The notes beneath the pieces are model-generated. The model made no database searches, had not been told where the DNA came from, and saw only the letters and a program-made list of their open reading frames with translations. This document shows positions 22,950 through 32,693 of a stretch of DNA of 54,685 nucleotides, in pieces. Location: NCBI RefSeq assembly GCF_007556595.1, contig NZ_VJNB01000013.1:1-54685 (forward strand). The letters run 5' to 3'. Numbering within the stretch: the first letter of the stretch is position 1; every line of letters starts with the position of its first letter. Both the position numbers and the translations under genes were made by a program. Source of the stretch: Tepidimonas alkaliphilus (GTDB lineage Bacteria; Pseudomonadota; Gammaproteobacteria; Burkholderiales; Burkholderiaceae_C).

Positions 22950-24184
22950 GCGCGGCGGGCACGCCGGCTGCGGGCGAGGTGGTGCTGCACTGGCAGCGGC
23001 CGGGGCAGGTGCGCCTGATGCGGCTGCCGCCGCTGGCGCTCTATGTGCACCTGCCGTGGTGCCTGAGGAAGTGCCCGTACTGCGACTTCAACTCGCACGC
23101 CTGGGGCGTGGCGCGCGGGCAGGAGGGGCCGCTGCCGCAGCGCGACTACATGCAGGCGCTGCTGGCGGATCTGGAGGCGAGCCTGCCGCTCGTGTGGGGC
23201 CGCCCGGTGGTCAGCGTCTTCTTCGGTGGCGGCACGCCCAGCCTCTTCGACCCGGAGGTGATCGGCGAGCTGATCAGCGCCGTGCGCGCGCGCCTGCCGC
23301 TGGTGCCCGATGCGGAGATCACGCTGGAGGCCAACCCCGGCACGTTCGAGCGGCAGCGCTTCGCGGCCTTCCGCGCCGCCGGCGTCACGCGCCTGAGCCT
23401 GGGCGTGCAGAGCTTCGACGACCGCATGCTCGCCGCGCTGGGCCGCGTGCATGACGCGGTGCAGGCCCAGGCGGCGGCCGAGGAGGCCGCGCGCCACTTC
23501 GACACCTTCAACCTCGACCTGATGTACGCGCTGCCCGGGCAGACGCTGCCGGACCTGGCGCGCGACCTGCAGCAGGCGCTGGCGCTCGAGCCGCCGCACC
23601 TGTCGGTGTACCACCTGACCATCGAGCCCAACACGGCGTTCGCGCACCAGCCGCCGCCGCTGCCCGACGATGACACCGCCGCTGCCATGCTGGACCTCAT
23701 CACCGAGCGCACCGAAGCCGCCGGTCTCCAGCGCTACGAAGTGTCGGCCTACGCGCGGCGCGGCCACCGCTGCGTGCACAACCTGAACTACTGGACGTTC
23801 GGCGACTACCTCGGCATCGGCGCCGGCGCGCACGGCAAGCTGAGCTTTGCGGACCGTATCGTGCGCCAGGTGCGCTGGCGCGAGCCGCGGCGCTACATGG
23901 AGCAGGCGCGTGCCGGCCAGCCCGTGGCGCAGGAGCACGAGGTGGCCGCGCGCGACCTGCCGTTCGAGTTCATGCTCAATGCCCTGCGGCTGCGCGAGGG
24001 CGTGGAGCTGGCGCTGTTTAGCGAACGCACCGGCTTGCCGATATCCACGGTATCGGCGCCGATCGAGGCGGCGCGCGCGCGCGGCTGGCTGGACATGCGC
24101 GACGGGCGCATCGCGCCCACCACGCGCGGCTACGATTGGCTGAGCGACCTGCAGGCTTTGTTTTTGCCCGATGACGCGGCGTAA
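22946..24184 (+). CDS. hemW: Radical SAM heme chaperone HemW
   Basis: HemW binds heme and a 4Fe-4S cluster and delivers heme to respiratory enzymes; it was formerly annotated as oxygen-independent coproporphyrinogen oxidase. The protein has 412 residues. The cluster motif CLRKCPYCDF has cysteines at 39, 43 and 46. This CxxxCxYC form lacks the extra features of HemN. FFGGGTPSLF, EANPGTF, RLSLGVQSFDD and NLDLMYALPGQ follow in order. The C-terminal HemN domain reads GIGAGAHGKL and PFEFMLNALRLREGV. An N-terminal extension of about 30 residues precedes the core. It is the last gene of the coupled operon. Confidence 0.9.
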   Translation: MSAAGTPAAGEVVLHWQRPGQVRLMRLPPLALYVHLPWCLRKCPYCDFNSHAWGVARGQEGPLPQRDYMQALLADLEASLPLVWGRPVVSVFFGGGTPSLFDPEVIGELISAVRARLPLVPDAEITLEANPGTFERQRFAAFRAAGVTRLSLGVQSFDDRMLAALGRVHDAVQAQAAAEEAARHFDTFNLDLMYALPGQTLPDLARDLQQALALEPPHLSVYHLTIEPNTAFAHQPPPLPDDDTAAAMLDLITERTEAAGLQRYEVSAYARRGHRCVHNLNYWTFGDYLGIGAGAHGKLSFADRIVRQVRWREPRRYMEQARAGQPVAQEHEVAARDLPFEFMLNALRLREGVELALFSERTGLPISTVSAPIEAARARGWLDMRDGRIAPTTRGYDWLSDLQALFLPDDAA

Positions 24185-24238
24185 GGGAACGGTCGCGTCG
24201 GGTCGGCAGAGCTAGGGCCCGCCAACGGATGGCGCAGT

Positions 24239-24925
24239 ATGCTGGCGATTTACGGACCTACGGGTTTGCTCTATCGCGGCGCTATTGAAGACTGGCGCCG
24301 CGTCTGGCCGGCCTTGGCCTCCTCGTCCGCGCAGGCGTTGTCGGTGCCCGTCAATGCCGCGGGGCGCGGCCCGCAGCGGGGCGATCGCCTGGCGCAGAGC
24401 AACTCGTCGTCGGCTCCGGCGCGCCCGCGAACGCTGGTCACCGCCTTGCACGCGTACGACGAGGCGCAACACCCTCCAACCGATCGCCATCCGCTGCAGC
24501 GCGTGCACGACGTCATGAGCCGAGCGGTCACCACCGTGAGCGACCGCCAGCCGGTGAGCGAGGCGTGGCAACGGTTGGCGCAGCACGGTTTCGGGCAGGC
24601 CCCGGTGCTGAACGCGGATGGCGCGTTGGTCGGGCTGCTGACGCGCGCGGAGCTGCTGCGCGCCGACCGACTGCCGCGTCCGGACGACCATCCGCTCGTG
24701 TGGCGCGCGTTCCTGGCGCAGCCGGTGGCGGCGGTGATGGTCTCGCCGGTGCCCGCGGTGGAGCCGCCGACGCTGCTGCGCCGGCTGGCGTTGTTGCTGC
24801 TGGAAACCGGCCTGCCGGGCGTGCCGGTGGTGCAAGCCGACGGGGCGCTCGCGGGTTTTGTGTCGCGTACCGACGTGCTGAAAGCCGTGGTGCACGATCC
24901 GCCGCTGGATCTGTGGGCTGGCTGA
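24239..24925 (+). CDS. Protein with tandem CBS domains
   Basis: This 228-residue protein has a variable N-terminal half (about 1-85) and two CBS domains in the C-terminal half. The first runs from VHDVMSRAVTTVSDRQPVSE to GLLTRAELL. The second runs from VAAVMVSPVPAVEPPT to AGFVSRTDVLKAVV. CBS pairs bind adenosyl nucleotides and act as energy or redox sensors, either free-standing or attached to enzymes. No partner domain is seen here and the target is unknown. It starts 54 bp after hemW and could share its transcript. Confidence 0.82.
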   Translation: MLAIYGPTGLLYRGAIEDWRRVWPALASSSAQALSVPVNAAGRGPQRGDRLAQSNSSSAPARPRTLVTALHAYDEAQHPPTDRHPLQRVHDVMSRAVTTVSDRQPVSEAWQRLAQHGFGQAPVLNADGALVGLLTRAELLRADRLPRPDDHPLVWRAFLAQPVAAVMVSPVPAVEPPTLLRRLALLLLETGLPGVPVVQADGALAGFVSRTDVLKAVVHDPPLDLWAG

Positions 24926-25002
24926 GCGACAATAAACGAATGGCCTGGCAAGGCTGCTCAACCCATTGAAAACGGCCCAGCCGTTCACTTCAGACGCAAG
25001 CT

Positions 25003-27495
25003 GTGAACACGACTGTTTCGCCCTCCATTGCGGATCTGGACGCTCTCACGGGCGGCGCGTTCGCCGCCCCCACCGCTGGCGAGCGCGCTGCTCGACTGCG
25101 CGCCTGGCTGGCCACGCAGCCGGCGGCGGAGCTGCTGCGTCACGTTTACCGCGAGTTGGCGCCACGCGACAAAGGCGCAGCCAAAATCATCAAAGAGCGG
25201 CTGGAGGAGCTCAAGCGCCAGCGCGCCCAAGAAGAAGCCGCCTCCGAGTGGGCGGCGCGCGCCCAGGCTTTGCTGGCGCAAACGCGGTTGCCGCTGGCCG
25301 ATGCGCTGGCTTGGGAGCGTGATGCCGCCAAAGCCGGCGCGCCGTTGTCGCGTGAGCCGTTGGCGTCGCTGCGGCAGCAGCTTGCCCAACGCCTTCGCGC
25401 GGCTGAAGAGCTGACCACCCGCGTGCAGGTCGAGCGCGAGGCGGCCAGCCTCTTGGTGCAGCGCATCGACCTGCTGTCCACCCGCGCCATTGCCGAAGCC
25501 GAAGCCGCGCACGAGGCGCTGGCGCGCGACGTGGCGCAGTGGCAGGCCCGCGCCGAGGCGTTGGCGCAGGATCCAGCGGCGGCGGATCTGGAGCCGCGCC
25601 ATGCCGGCCAACTGCAGACCGCGCGCCAGCAGGTCGCCGCGGTTTGGCAAGCGTTTGACTCGGCGCTGGCGCAAGCGCGCCGAGCCCGCGACGACGCACA
25701 GGCCGCGCTGCCCGGCGTGCCGTTGTGGGACGACGAAATTCGCGCCCTGCGGGGGGAGCCGGTTTCCAGCGCGGCGGCCCCGACAGCCAAAGCCGTGCAG
25801 GCGCTGGCGCAGGCCGAATTGCTGCCCACGCTGGAGGCGCTGGAGCGCGAGCTGGCCGAAGGCCACACCAAGGCCATGGTGCGCCTGGCTGGCGAGCTGC
25901 GTCACCGGGTCAAGCTGCATGGGCGCCATGCCGGTGCGGAATTGGAAGCGCGCGCACAGGCCGCGCTGGCCAAGGCCAAAGAGCTGGAGGATTGGGCGCG
26001 TTGGCGCGCCGACCAGTTGCGTGAGGAACTGCTCGCCAAGGCCGAGGCGCTGACGCAGGGCGAGGAGGCGCAGCGCCCCAAAGGCCGCGCGCTGCAAGAA
26101 GCCATTCGCCAACTGCGCGAGCAGTGGCGCGCCATCGACCAAGGCGGCGCGCCGCCCAACCAGGCGCTGTGGAAGCGTTTTGACGCCGCCTGCAACCGCG
26201 CGCACGAGGCGCTGCAGGCGTGGCGCGACGAGATCAAGGCGCAACACGAAGCGGCGCAACAGGCGCGTCAGGCGCTGATTGAGGAGCTGCGCGCCTGGAC
26301 GGCGGCGCATGCCGAGAACGAAGACTGGAAAGCGCAGCAGCGCGACCTGCACGCTTTCGCCGAGCGCTGGCGGCAAGCCGGGCCGGTCAGCGAAAAAGTC
26401 TTTGCGACCCTGCGCGAGTCGTGGAAGGAGGCCATGGCCGCCGCGTATGCCCGGCTGGAAGCGGCACAAGCCGACAGCGTGCGGCGCCGCCAGGCGCTGA
26501 TCGCCGAAGCGGAGGCGCTGGCGGCCGAGCCGCGCCTGCGCGCCGACGCGGTGCGCGCGCTGCAGCAGCGCTGGCAGCACGAGGCGCAACGCGTGCCGTT
26601 GGAGCGTCGCCAGGAGCAAAAGCTGTGGGAGGCGTTTCGCGCGCCGCTGGATGCGGCTTTTGCGCGGCGCCAGGCCGAGCGCGCCCAGCTGCAGGCTGCG
26701 CTGTCGGCGCACGATCAGGCGGTGTTGCAAGCCGCGCAAGCTTTGGAAGAGGCGTGCGCGCAGGACGATGCGGCGGCGATCCGCGCGGCGATGGACGCCT
26801 TGCGCCGTGCGGTGGAGCAGCCCCCGGCGCCTGAGGCCGCGCCGCAGCCGCCGGCTGCCGCCGCCGCTGAAAGTCCAACTCAACCGGCCTCCGCTGCTGC
26901 GCCGCGGCCTCTGGTGGCGCGCCGTGGCGATGACCGCCCTGGCGTGGCCCCGGCTGCCGCCGCTTCGGGGCGAAGCCGCCCCGCCGAGGCAGCTGGACGC
27001 CGCCCGCAGCCGCCCGAGCGCGCCCCGGCGCGCCCACGCTTGGGCGAAGCGGCGTTTCGCGCCCAGCGCCAGGCGTTGCAGGCCGCCGAGGCGCGCTTGC
27101 GAGAGCTGGCCGCGCGGGCTCACGGCGAGGCGTTGACCGCGCTGCTGCACGCTTGGGCGCAGCGGGACGCTCAGGCGTTGCCTGCTGCGGTTCAACTGGG
27201 GCGCGCAGCGGCGGCGCGCGCGGCTTGGGCGCAAGCGCTGGCCAACCCGCCTGCTGCCGACGCCGCCGCGCAGGATGAAGCGCTGCTGCGGCTGGAGATC
27301 GCCGCCGACCTGCCGACCCCGGCGGAGCACCTTGAGGCGCGGCGGCGCTTGCAGCTGCAGCTGCTGACGCGCCGTCACGAGCCCGGCCCCGCCGAGACCT
27401 GGACGCAGGATGTGGCGCGCGTGCTGGCCGGCGCGCACGACGAGGTGCGCGCGCGGCGGCTGCAGGCCGCGCTCAAGGTGTTGCTGCGTCGCTGA
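25003..27495 (+). CDS. DUF349-repeat coiled-coil protein
   Basis: This 830-residue protein is dominated by long helices rich in Ala, Glu, Arg and Gln. It carries repeated DUF349 units of the pattern LWxxFxxxxxxF, such as ALWKRFDAACNRAHEALQ, ERWRQAGPVSEKVFATLRES and KLWEAFRAPLDAAFARR. A Pro/Ala-rich linker at about 605-670 separates the C-terminal helical part. The start is a GTG at 25003; no nearer ATG gives a conserved beginning. Its function is unknown; proteins of this family are common single-copy genes in Burkholderiales. The 3' end overlaps mtfA convergently by 23 bp. Confidence 0.85.
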   Translation: MNTTVSPSIADLDALTGGAFAAPTAGERAARLRAWLATQPAAELLRHVYRELAPRDKGAAKIIKERLEELKRQRAQEEAASEWAARAQALLAQTRLPLADALAWERDAAKAGAPLSREPLASLRQQLAQRLRAAEELTTRVQVEREAASLLVQRIDLLSTRAIAEAEAAHEALARDVAQWQARAEALAQDPAAADLEPRHAGQLQTARQQVAAVWQAFDSALAQARRARDDAQAALPGVPLWDDEIRALRGEPVSSAAAPTAKAVQALAQAELLPTLEALERELAEGHTKAMVRLAGELRHRVKLHGRHAGAELEARAQAALAKAKELEDWARWRADQLREELLAKAEALTQGEEAQRPKGRALQEAIRQLREQWRAIDQGGAPPNQALWKRFDAACNRAHEALQAWRDEIKAQHEAAQQARQALIEELRAWTAAHAENEDWKAQQRDLHAFAERWRQAGPVSEKVFATLRESWKEAMAAAYARLEAAQADSVRRRQALIAEAEALAAEPRLRADAVRALQQRWQHEAQRVPLERRQEQKLWEAFRAPLDAAFARRQAERAQLQAALSAHDQAVLQAAQALEEACAQDDAAAIRAAMDALRRAVEQPPAPEAAPQPPAAAAAESPTQPASAAAPRPLVARRGDDRPGVAPAAAASGRSRPAEAAGRRPQPPERAPARPRLGEAAFRAQRQALQAAEARLRELAARAHGEALTALLHAWAQRDAQALPAAVQLGRAAAARAAWAQALANPPAADAAAQDEALLRLEIAADLPTPAEHLEARRRLQLQLLTRRHEPGPAETWTQDVARVLAGAHDEVRARRLQAALKVLLRR

Positions 27496-28369
27496 CGGAC
27501 GGCGGCGGCAACGCCGTGGCTGAGGAGGGCGCCTGCGGATGCGCAAACAGCGCATCCAACAGCGCCGTCCAGCGCGGGTGCTCTGTGGCCAGCCGCGCGC
27601 GGTCGAGGCAGTACGCCTCGCACGAGACGGCGAAAAACTCCGCCGGCGCCTGCGCGCCGTAGGCATCGAGCCACGGCGCCGGGCCGCCGAAGTGTTCGTG
27701 CATCACCACGCGGCGGCGGTGCGCCTCAAAGGCCGCCTGCAGCTCTTGCCGCCAAAGGGCCTGCGCCGCGCGCGCCTCCAGCCCCAACCAGCCGCGCGGC
27801 AGCAGCGGGCAGCCATCGGCCGGCTCGCCGAGCGGCTTGCCATGCAAATCGATCGCGTGCGCAAACTCGTGGATCACCAGGTTGTGGCCGATGCCCTCGC
27901 CGCCGGGGGCGCCGAGCACGCGCGGCCAGGCCAACACGATTGGCCCGCCCTGCATGGCCTCGCCGGCCAGCTCCTCGTCGTACTCGTGCACGATGCCGGT
28001 CTCGTCGGTGACGCGCCGCGGCGCGCGTACCTCGTGCGGATGCAAGACGATGCCGACGAAGCCGTCATACCACGCCAGTGCGGGCAGACCTCGGTAGCGC
28101 AACGGCAAGCACGCCTGCGCGGCCACCAACAACGCCTTGAAATCGTCCACCCTCAGGCCATGCGCGCCGCTGAAACGCTTGCGCGCCAAAAACGCAGCGG
28201 CCAGCGACCGCAGCTGCGCCAATTCGCCGGCGCCCAGCGCCTGCAGCGGCGGCAGCGCCGCCACCACGCGCTGCCACAGCGCCTCCGGGATGGCCGCGGC
28301 GTCGCCGCGTCGCAGACGCCAGCGCTGCCACCACGCAGTGGCCGTGCGGCGCAGCCAGCGACCGATCAT
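27473..28369 (-). CDS. mtfA: Zinc-dependent peptidase of the MtfA/M90 family
   Basis: This 298-residue protein carries the zinc-binding HEFAH motif at 167-171, within IGHNLVIHEFAHAIDLHGK, and a downstream EFFAVSCEAY that supplies the third ligand Glu. E. coli MtfA is a cytosolic peptidase that binds the Mlc repressor and so influences glucose uptake. Here the substrate is unknown. Residues 130-145 (DEELAGEAMQGGPIVLAW) fit the family. The last 20 residues are Pro/Ser/Ala-rich. It is upstream of lpxH on the opposite strand from the DUF349 gene. Confidence 0.85.
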   Translation of the reverse strand: MIGRWLRRTATAWWQRWRLRRGDAAAIPEALWQRVVAALPPLQALGAGELAQLRSLAAAFLARKRFSGAHGLRVDDFKALLVAAQACLPLRYRGLPALAWYDGFVGIVLHPHEVRAPRRVTDETGIVHEYDEELAGEAMQGGPIVLAWPRVLGAPGGEGIGHNLVIHEFAHAIDLHGKPLGEPADGCPLLPRGWLGLEARAAQALWRQELQAAFEAHRRRVVMHEHFGGPAPWLDAYGAQAPAEFFAVSCEAYCLDRARLATEHPRWTALLDALFAHPQAPSSATALPPPSVSDAATP

Positions 28370-28393
28370 GGCCCGTTGCCCTTCCCCGCGAGG

Positions 28394-29209
28394 TTAGGCG
28401 CCGACTGGCCCGGTGCGCCACGCCCCCTGTGGCAAGAGACTCAGCACCTGCAGCCGCGGCGGCTGCGCGTGCGCGTCCCAGTCGCTCAGCACCAGCCGCG
28501 GCGCGCCATCGGCCATGCAGTGGGCAGCGGGGCGGTGCGTATGGCCGTGGATCACGCCGTCGGCGTCGGCGGCGCGGCGCGCCTGTGCCGCCACCGCCTC
28601 ATCGACGTCGGCCCACGGCAGGCCGGCTTGCAAGCGCCTGGCCTGGTGCGCCTGGCTGCGCGCGCGCAACGCGCGCGCCTGCGCCAGCCGCTCCTGAAGC
28701 GGCAGGGCGAGAAAGGCGCGCTGCCATGCCGCCTCGCGCACCTCGGCGCGGAAGCGCTGGTAATCGGTGTCGTCAAGGCACCAGGCGTCACCATGCGACA
28801 GCAGCCAGCGCCAGCCGCTCCAGTCCAGCCGCGCAGGATCCGACAGCATGGTGGCGCCGCTGGCGGCGGCGAAGCGCGTGCCGAGCAGGAAGTCGCGGTT
28901 GCCGTGCAGCAGCGCCACCGGGCGCGTGCGCGCCACGGCGTGCAGCGCGGCGGCCACCTGCCGCGCCAGCGCCCCGTCGGCGCCGGGGTCGTCCAGCAGA
29001 TCATCGCCGACCCAGACCTCGAAGAGGTCGCCCAGGATCAGCAGGGCGTCGAACGGCGCCTGCGTGAGGTGGCGCAGAAACGCGCCGGCGGTGGCCGCAT
29101 CCGCTGCGTGCAAGTGCAGGTCGGCGACGACGTCCACGCGCCGCACATCCTTTGGCAGCGCCAGCACCGCCGGCGCCTCGGGGGCGGGGGATGGCGCCAC
29201 GGACGTCAC
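28394..29209 (-). CDS. lpxH: UDP-2,3-diacylglucosamine diphosphatase
   Basis: LpxH hydrolyses UDP-2,3-diacylglucosamine to lipid X, the fourth step of lipid A synthesis, on the inner face of the inner membrane. The protein has 271 residues. The calcineurin-type metallophosphatase motifs are complete: DLHLHA (30-35), [11 protein letters not shown] (60-70), GNRDFLLG (103-110), LSHGDAWC and HGHTHRP. The start is a GTG that overlaps the stop of the upstream isomerase gene as GTGA, so translation is coupled. An extra N-terminal stretch of about 20 residues, Pro/Ala-rich, precedes the first motif. Confidence 0.94.
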   Translation of the reverse strand: MTSVAPSPAPEAPAVLALPKDVRRVDVVADLHLHAADAATAGAFLRHLTQAPFDALLILGDLFEVWVGDDLLDDPGADGALARQVAAALHAVARTRPVALLHGNRDFLLGTRFAAASGATMLSDPARLDWSGWRWLLSHGDAWCLDDTDYQRFRAEVREAAWQRAFLALPLQERLAQARALRARSQAHQARRLQAGLPWADVDEAVAAQARRAADADGVIHGHTHRPAAHCMADGAPRLVLSDWDAHAQPPRLQVLSLLPQGAWRTGPVGA

Positions 29210-29856
29210 GGCTGCACGATCACCGCCTTGGTGATGACGACATCCTCCAGCGGCACGTCGTCGTGGAAGCCGCGCCGGCCAGTGCGCACCTGGCGGATCG
29301 CATCGACCACCTCAGTGCCCTTGACGACGCGGCCGAACACCGCGTAGCCCCAGCCCTGCAGCGTCGGCGCGGTGTGGTTGAGGAAATCGTTGTCGGCAAC
29401 GTTGATGAAGAACTGCGCGGTGGCCGAGTGCGGCGCCTGCGTGCGCGCCATGGCGATGGTGTAGCGCTCGTTCTTCAGGCCGTTGGCGGCCTCGTTTTCG
29501 ATCGGGGCGCGCGTGGGCTTGGGCTTCATGCCGGGCTCAAAGCCCCCACCCTGGATCATGAAGCCGTCGATGACGCGGTGGAAGATCGTGCCGTCGTAGT
29601 GGCCGTCGCGCACGTAGGCGAGGAAGTTCTCCACCGTCTTCGGCGCTTTGGCGGCATCGAGCTCCAGCGTGATGACGCCGCGGCCGGCGATGTGCAATTC
29701 GACTTGGGGGTTCAAGGTGCGGGCTCCAGGTAAGAGGCCGCGCGCCGCCACGGAGGACGATCGCGCTGGCGAGGAGCTGGTCTGCGCGCGCAGGCGAGGC
29801 GCGGCGCAGGCCAGCAGCGGGGCAAGCAAAAGGTGGCGACGCGAGAGGATCCACAT
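29206..29856 (-). CDS. Cyclophilin-type peptidyl-prolyl isomerase with an export signal
   Basis: This 216-residue protein accelerates Xaa-Pro isomerisation. Residues 1-25 ([20 protein letters not shown]...) form a signal peptide with a twin-arginine-like SRRHLL start. A Ser/Ala-rich linker runs to about residue 46. The catalytic domain follows: [55 protein letters not shown] and [13 protein letters not shown]. This domain is the short cytosolic PpiB type, whose normal N-terminus would begin at about NPQVEL. Relatives often have a separate exported copy and a cytosolic copy here. This gene may be their fusion, or the cytosolic form may start at a TTG just before that point. Confidence 0.85.
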   Translation of the reverse strand: MWILSRRHLLLAPLLACAAPRLRAQTSSSPARSSSVAARGLLPGARTLNPQVELHIAGRGVITLELDAAKAPKTVENFLAYVRDGHYDGTIFHRVIDGFMIQGGGFEPGMKPKPTRAPIENEAANGLKNERYTIAMARTQAPHSATAQFFINVADNDFLNHTAPTLQGWGYAVFGRVVKGTEVVDAIRQVRTGRRGFHDDVPLEDVVITKAVIVQP

Positions 29857-29882
29857 CGGTCAACGTCGAGGCAGCATCAGCG

Positions 29883-30452
29883 TTAAGGCCGCGGCGCGGA
29901 TTGCAGCAGCTGGCGCAACGCGGCGGCGCGCTCGGGCAGGCCGGGCTGATCGGGCTGCAACGCCAGCGCGCGCTGCCAATGGCCCAGCGCCAATTGGGCA
30001 TACACGTCGCCCAGGTTGCGGTGCGCGGTGGCGTAATCCGGACGGGCGCGCAGCGCGGCTTCTAGCGCCGCGCGGGCCTCGCCCAGGCGGCCAGCCGCGG
30101 CGTGCAGCACGGCCAAGTTGTTGTAGGGTTCGGGCAGCTCGGGGTATTGGCGCGTGAGCTCTTCGTAAGTGGCTTGCGCGGCGGCGGCATCGCCAGCGCT
30201 GGCCTGGGCCACGCCCAGCAGCAGTTGCGCCTGAACATCCGCGGGATGGGCGCGCAGCCAGTCCTGCAAGACTTCGACGGCGGCAGCGGCTTGCCCGGCG
30301 GCCAACTGGCGTTGGGCCTGCGTTAGCGCCGCGGTCCCGTCTTGCGGCTGAGCCCAGGCCAGCCAAGGCGTCAGCCAAGCCAGCAGCGCGGCGCGCCGCC
30401 AAAGGCAGGCAGCGCGGCGCGGCGGGCGAGGGCAGCAGGACAGGACTGACAT
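29883..30452 (-). CDS. Exported TPR protein
   Basis: This 189-residue protein starts with an Arg-rich N-region and a hydrophobic segment ([14 protein letters not shown]) that looks like a Sec signal cleaved after AWA. Three tetratricopeptide-type repeats follow: [41 protein letters not shown] and [20 protein letters not shown] with [15 protein letters not shown] proteins act as scaffolds; the partner is unknown. The order cysS / TPR / isomerase / lpxH is common in Comamonadaceae. It is divergent from cysS. A TACAAT -10-like element lies upstream on this strand (complement at 30496-30501). Confidence 0.85.
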   Translation of the reverse strand: MSVLSCCPRPPRRAACLWRRAALLAWLTPWLAWAQPQDGTAALTQAQRQLAAGQAAAAVEVLQDWLRAHPADVQAQLLLGVAQASAGDAAAAQATYEELTRQYPELPEPYNNLAVLHAAAGRLGEARAALEAALRARPDYATAHRNLGDVYAQLALGHWQRALALQPDQPGLPERAAALRQLLQSAPRP

Positions 30453-30495
30453 GGATCGTCATAGGGGCGTGCACAATACACACCCTCCACTTTCC

Positions 30496-30501
30496 ATTGT
30501 A
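30496..30501 (-). promoter_or_regulatory. -10-like TACAAT upstream of the TPR gene
   Basis: Read on the minus strand, the hexamer TACAAT lies 44 bp upstream of the TPR gene start codon, in the gap between it and divergent cysS. No convincing -35 hexamer is visible. It is offered as a possible promoter element only. Confidence 0.3.
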
Positions 30502-30540
30502 GAACGAGGCCGCGGCGCGCTCGCCGCGCGAAATGCGTTC

Positions 30541-31917
30541 ATGACTTTGCGTATCCATAACTCTTTGACGCGGCGCTTGGAGCCGCTGCAGCCCTTGCAG
30601 CCGGGCCACGTCCGCATGTATGTGTGCGGCATGACGGTGTATGACCTGTGCCACCTTGGTCACGCGCGCTCGATGGTGGCGTTCGACGTCGTGCAGCGCT
30701 GGCTCAAGGCCAGCGGCTTGCGCGTCACCTACGTGCGCAACATCACCGACATCGACGACAAGATCATCGCCCGCGCGCTGAAGAACGGCGAGACGATCCG
30801 CGCGCTGACCGACCGCATGATCGCCGCCATGCACGAGGACGCGGATGCGCTGGGCATCGAGCGGCCGACGTACGAGCCGCGCGCCACCGACTACGTGCCG
30901 CAGATGCTGGATCTGATCGCGCGGCTGGAGGCGCGCGGCCACGCCTATCGCAGCGCCGACGGCGACGTCAACTACGCGGTGCGCTCCTTCCCCGGCTACG
31001 GCAAGCTGTCCGGCAAGAGCCTGGAGGAGCTGCGCGCCGGCGAGCGCGTCGGCGTGGACGCCACCAAGCGCGACCCGCTGGACTTCGTGCTCTGGAAGGC
31101 CGCCAAGCCCGGCGAGCCGCCTGAGGCGCAGTGGGACAGCCCGTTTGGCCGCGGCCGGCCCGGCTGGCACATCGAGTGCTCGGCGATGAGCTGCGCGCTG
31201 CTGGGCGACAGCTTCGACATCCACGGCGGCGGCGCCGACCTGCAGTTTCCGCACCACGAGAACGAGATCGCGCAGAGCGAGGCCGCCACCGGCCAGCCGC
31301 TGGCGCGCATCTGGATGCACAACGGCTTCGTGCGCGTTGACGGCGAGAAGATGTCCAAGAGCCTGGGCAACTTCTTCACCATCCGCGAGGTGCTGGCGCG
31401 CTACGACGCCGAGACGGTGCGCTTCTTCATCGTGCGCGCGCACTACCGCAGCCCGCTGAACTACAGCGATCAGCATCTGGACGACGCGCGCGCGGCGCTC
31501 AAGCGCCTCTACACGGCGCTGGCGGCGGCGCCGCCGGCCGACGTCGGCGCGATCGACTGGGACGGCCCGTGGGCGGCGCGCTTCAAGGCGGCGATGGACG
31601 AGGACTTCGGCACGCCGGAGGCGGTGGCGGTGCTGTTCGAGCTGGCCGCCGAGGTCAACCGCACGCGCGATGCGCGCTTAAGCGGCCTGCTGCGCGCGCT
31701 GGGCGGGGTGCTCGGCCTGCTGCAGCAGGATCCGCAGGCCTTTCTGCGTGCTGGAGTCGGGCTGGACGAGGCCGCAATCGAGGCGCGCATCGCCGAGCGC
31801 GCGGCGGCCAAGGCGGCGCGCGACTGGGCCACCGCCGACCGCATCCGCGCCGAGCTGGCCGCCCAAGGCATCGTGCTGAAGGACGGCCCCGGCGGCACCA
31901 CCTGGGAGCGCGCATGA
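30541..31917 (+). CDS. cysS: Cysteinyl-tRNA synthetase
   Basis: This class Ia synthetase charges tRNA-Cys. The protein has 458 residues, the normal length. The HIGH equivalent is HLGH at 38-41, preceded by the zinc-ligand Cys in [34 protein letters not shown] and [12 protein letters not shown] supply the remaining zinc-site and active-site residues. The KMSKS loop is EKMSKSLGN. The C-terminal DALR-like anticodon region ends [17 protein letters not shown]. The start [15 protein letters not shown] at 30541 is the conserved one. Its stop overlaps the alkA-like start (ATGA). Confidence 0.96.
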   Translation: MTLRIHNSLTRRLEPLQPLQPGHVRMYVCGMTVYDLCHLGHARSMVAFDVVQRWLKASGLRVTYVRNITDIDDKIIARALKNGETIRALTDRMIAAMHEDADALGIERPTYEPRATDYVPQMLDLIARLEARGHAYRSADGDVNYAVRSFPGYGKLSGKSLEELRAGERVGVDATKRDPLDFVLWKAAKPGEPPEAQWDSPFGRGRPGWHIECSAMSCALLGDSFDIHGGGADLQFPHHENEIAQSEAATGQPLARIWMHNGFVRVDGEKMSKSLGNFFTIREVLARYDAETVRFFIVRAHYRSPLNYSDQHLDDARAALKRLYTALAAAPPADVGAIDWDGPWAARFKAAMDEDFGTPEAVAVLFELAAEVNRTRDARLSGLLRALGGVLGLLQQDPQAFLRAGVGLDEAAIEARIAERAAAKAARDWATADRIRAELAAQGIVLKDGPGGTTWERA

Positions 31918-32609
31918 GCGGCGTGCGCCGCAGCTTCGGCTGCCTGCCCCCGCCGGCGGCGGCACGCGCGGCCGACGGCGGCTTTGTGCCAGCATACTGG
32001 GATGACGCCTGCCGCCACCTGTGCGCGCGCGACCGGGTGCTGGCGCGCCTGATCCCGCAGTATGGCCAGGCGTGCCTGCAATCGCGCGGCGATCCGTTCA
32101 CCACGCTCGCCCGCAGCGTGGTGGGGCAGCAGATCTCGGTGAAAGCGGCGCAGGCGGTGTGGGAGCGCGTGCTGGCGGCGCTTGGAGCTGCCGACACCGT
32201 GGCGCCGCAGGCGCTGCTGGCCGCCGGCCCCGTGGCGCTGCGCCAGGCGGGCTTGAGCGCGCGCAAGGTCGAATACCTGCTCGATCTGGCGCGTCACTTC
32301 GACGACGGACGGGTTGACCCTGCCGCCTGGCACGCGATGGATGATGAGGCCATTATCCGCGAGCTGGTGGCCATCCGCGGCATCGGGCGCTGGACGGCGG
32401 AGATGTTCCTGATCTTCTACCTGCTGCGCCCGGACGTGCTGCCGCTGGACGACGTCGGGCTGCTGCGCGGCATCAGCCAGTGCTATTTTTCCGGCGAGCC
32501 GGTCAGCCGCAGCGAGGCGCGCGAGGTCGCCGCCGCCTGGGCGCCGTTTCGCAGCGTGGCGACTTGGTATATTTGGCGGTCGCTGGACCCGATCCCGGTG
32601 GCCTATTGA
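31914..32609 (+). CDS. DNA-3-methyladenine glycosylase II (AlkA/Mag-like)
   Basis: This 231-residue HhH-GPD DNA glycosylase removes alkylated bases, starting base-excision repair. It contains [20 protein letters not shown], typical of the Mag1/AlkA group. The helix-hairpin-helix is [15 protein letters not shown], and the catalytic Asp lies in [12 protein letters not shown]. There is no 4Fe-4S cluster motif, so it is not Nth or MutY. It lacks the N-terminal AlkA domain and resembles the shorter Mag1-type proteins. It starts by ATGA overlap with cysS and precedes accA by 84 bp. Confidence 0.88.
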   Translation: MSGVRRSFGCLPPPAAARAADGGFVPAYWDDACRHLCARDRVLARLIPQYGQACLQSRGDPFTTLARSVVGQQISVKAAQAVWERVLAALGAADTVAPQALLAAGPVALRQAGLSARKVEYLLDLARHFDDGRVDPAAWHAMDDEAIIRELVAIRGIGRWTAEMFLIFYLLRPDVLPLDDVGLLRGISQCYFSGEPVSRSEAREVAAAWAPFRSVATWYIWRSLDPIPVAY

Positions 32610-32693
32610 ACCCTCCCCGGGGCGCCGCGGCGCCCCCTGTGAACTCGGCGGCCGCCCCGCGGCAGGGGCGGCTTGCGACGGAGCGCGACGACC

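Noticed and set aside
30511-30528. Attenuator hairpin before cysS
   Set aside because: The 7-bp GC stem (CGCGGCG/CGCCGCG) has no T-run or leader peptide, and such stems are common by chance in this high-GC DNA.
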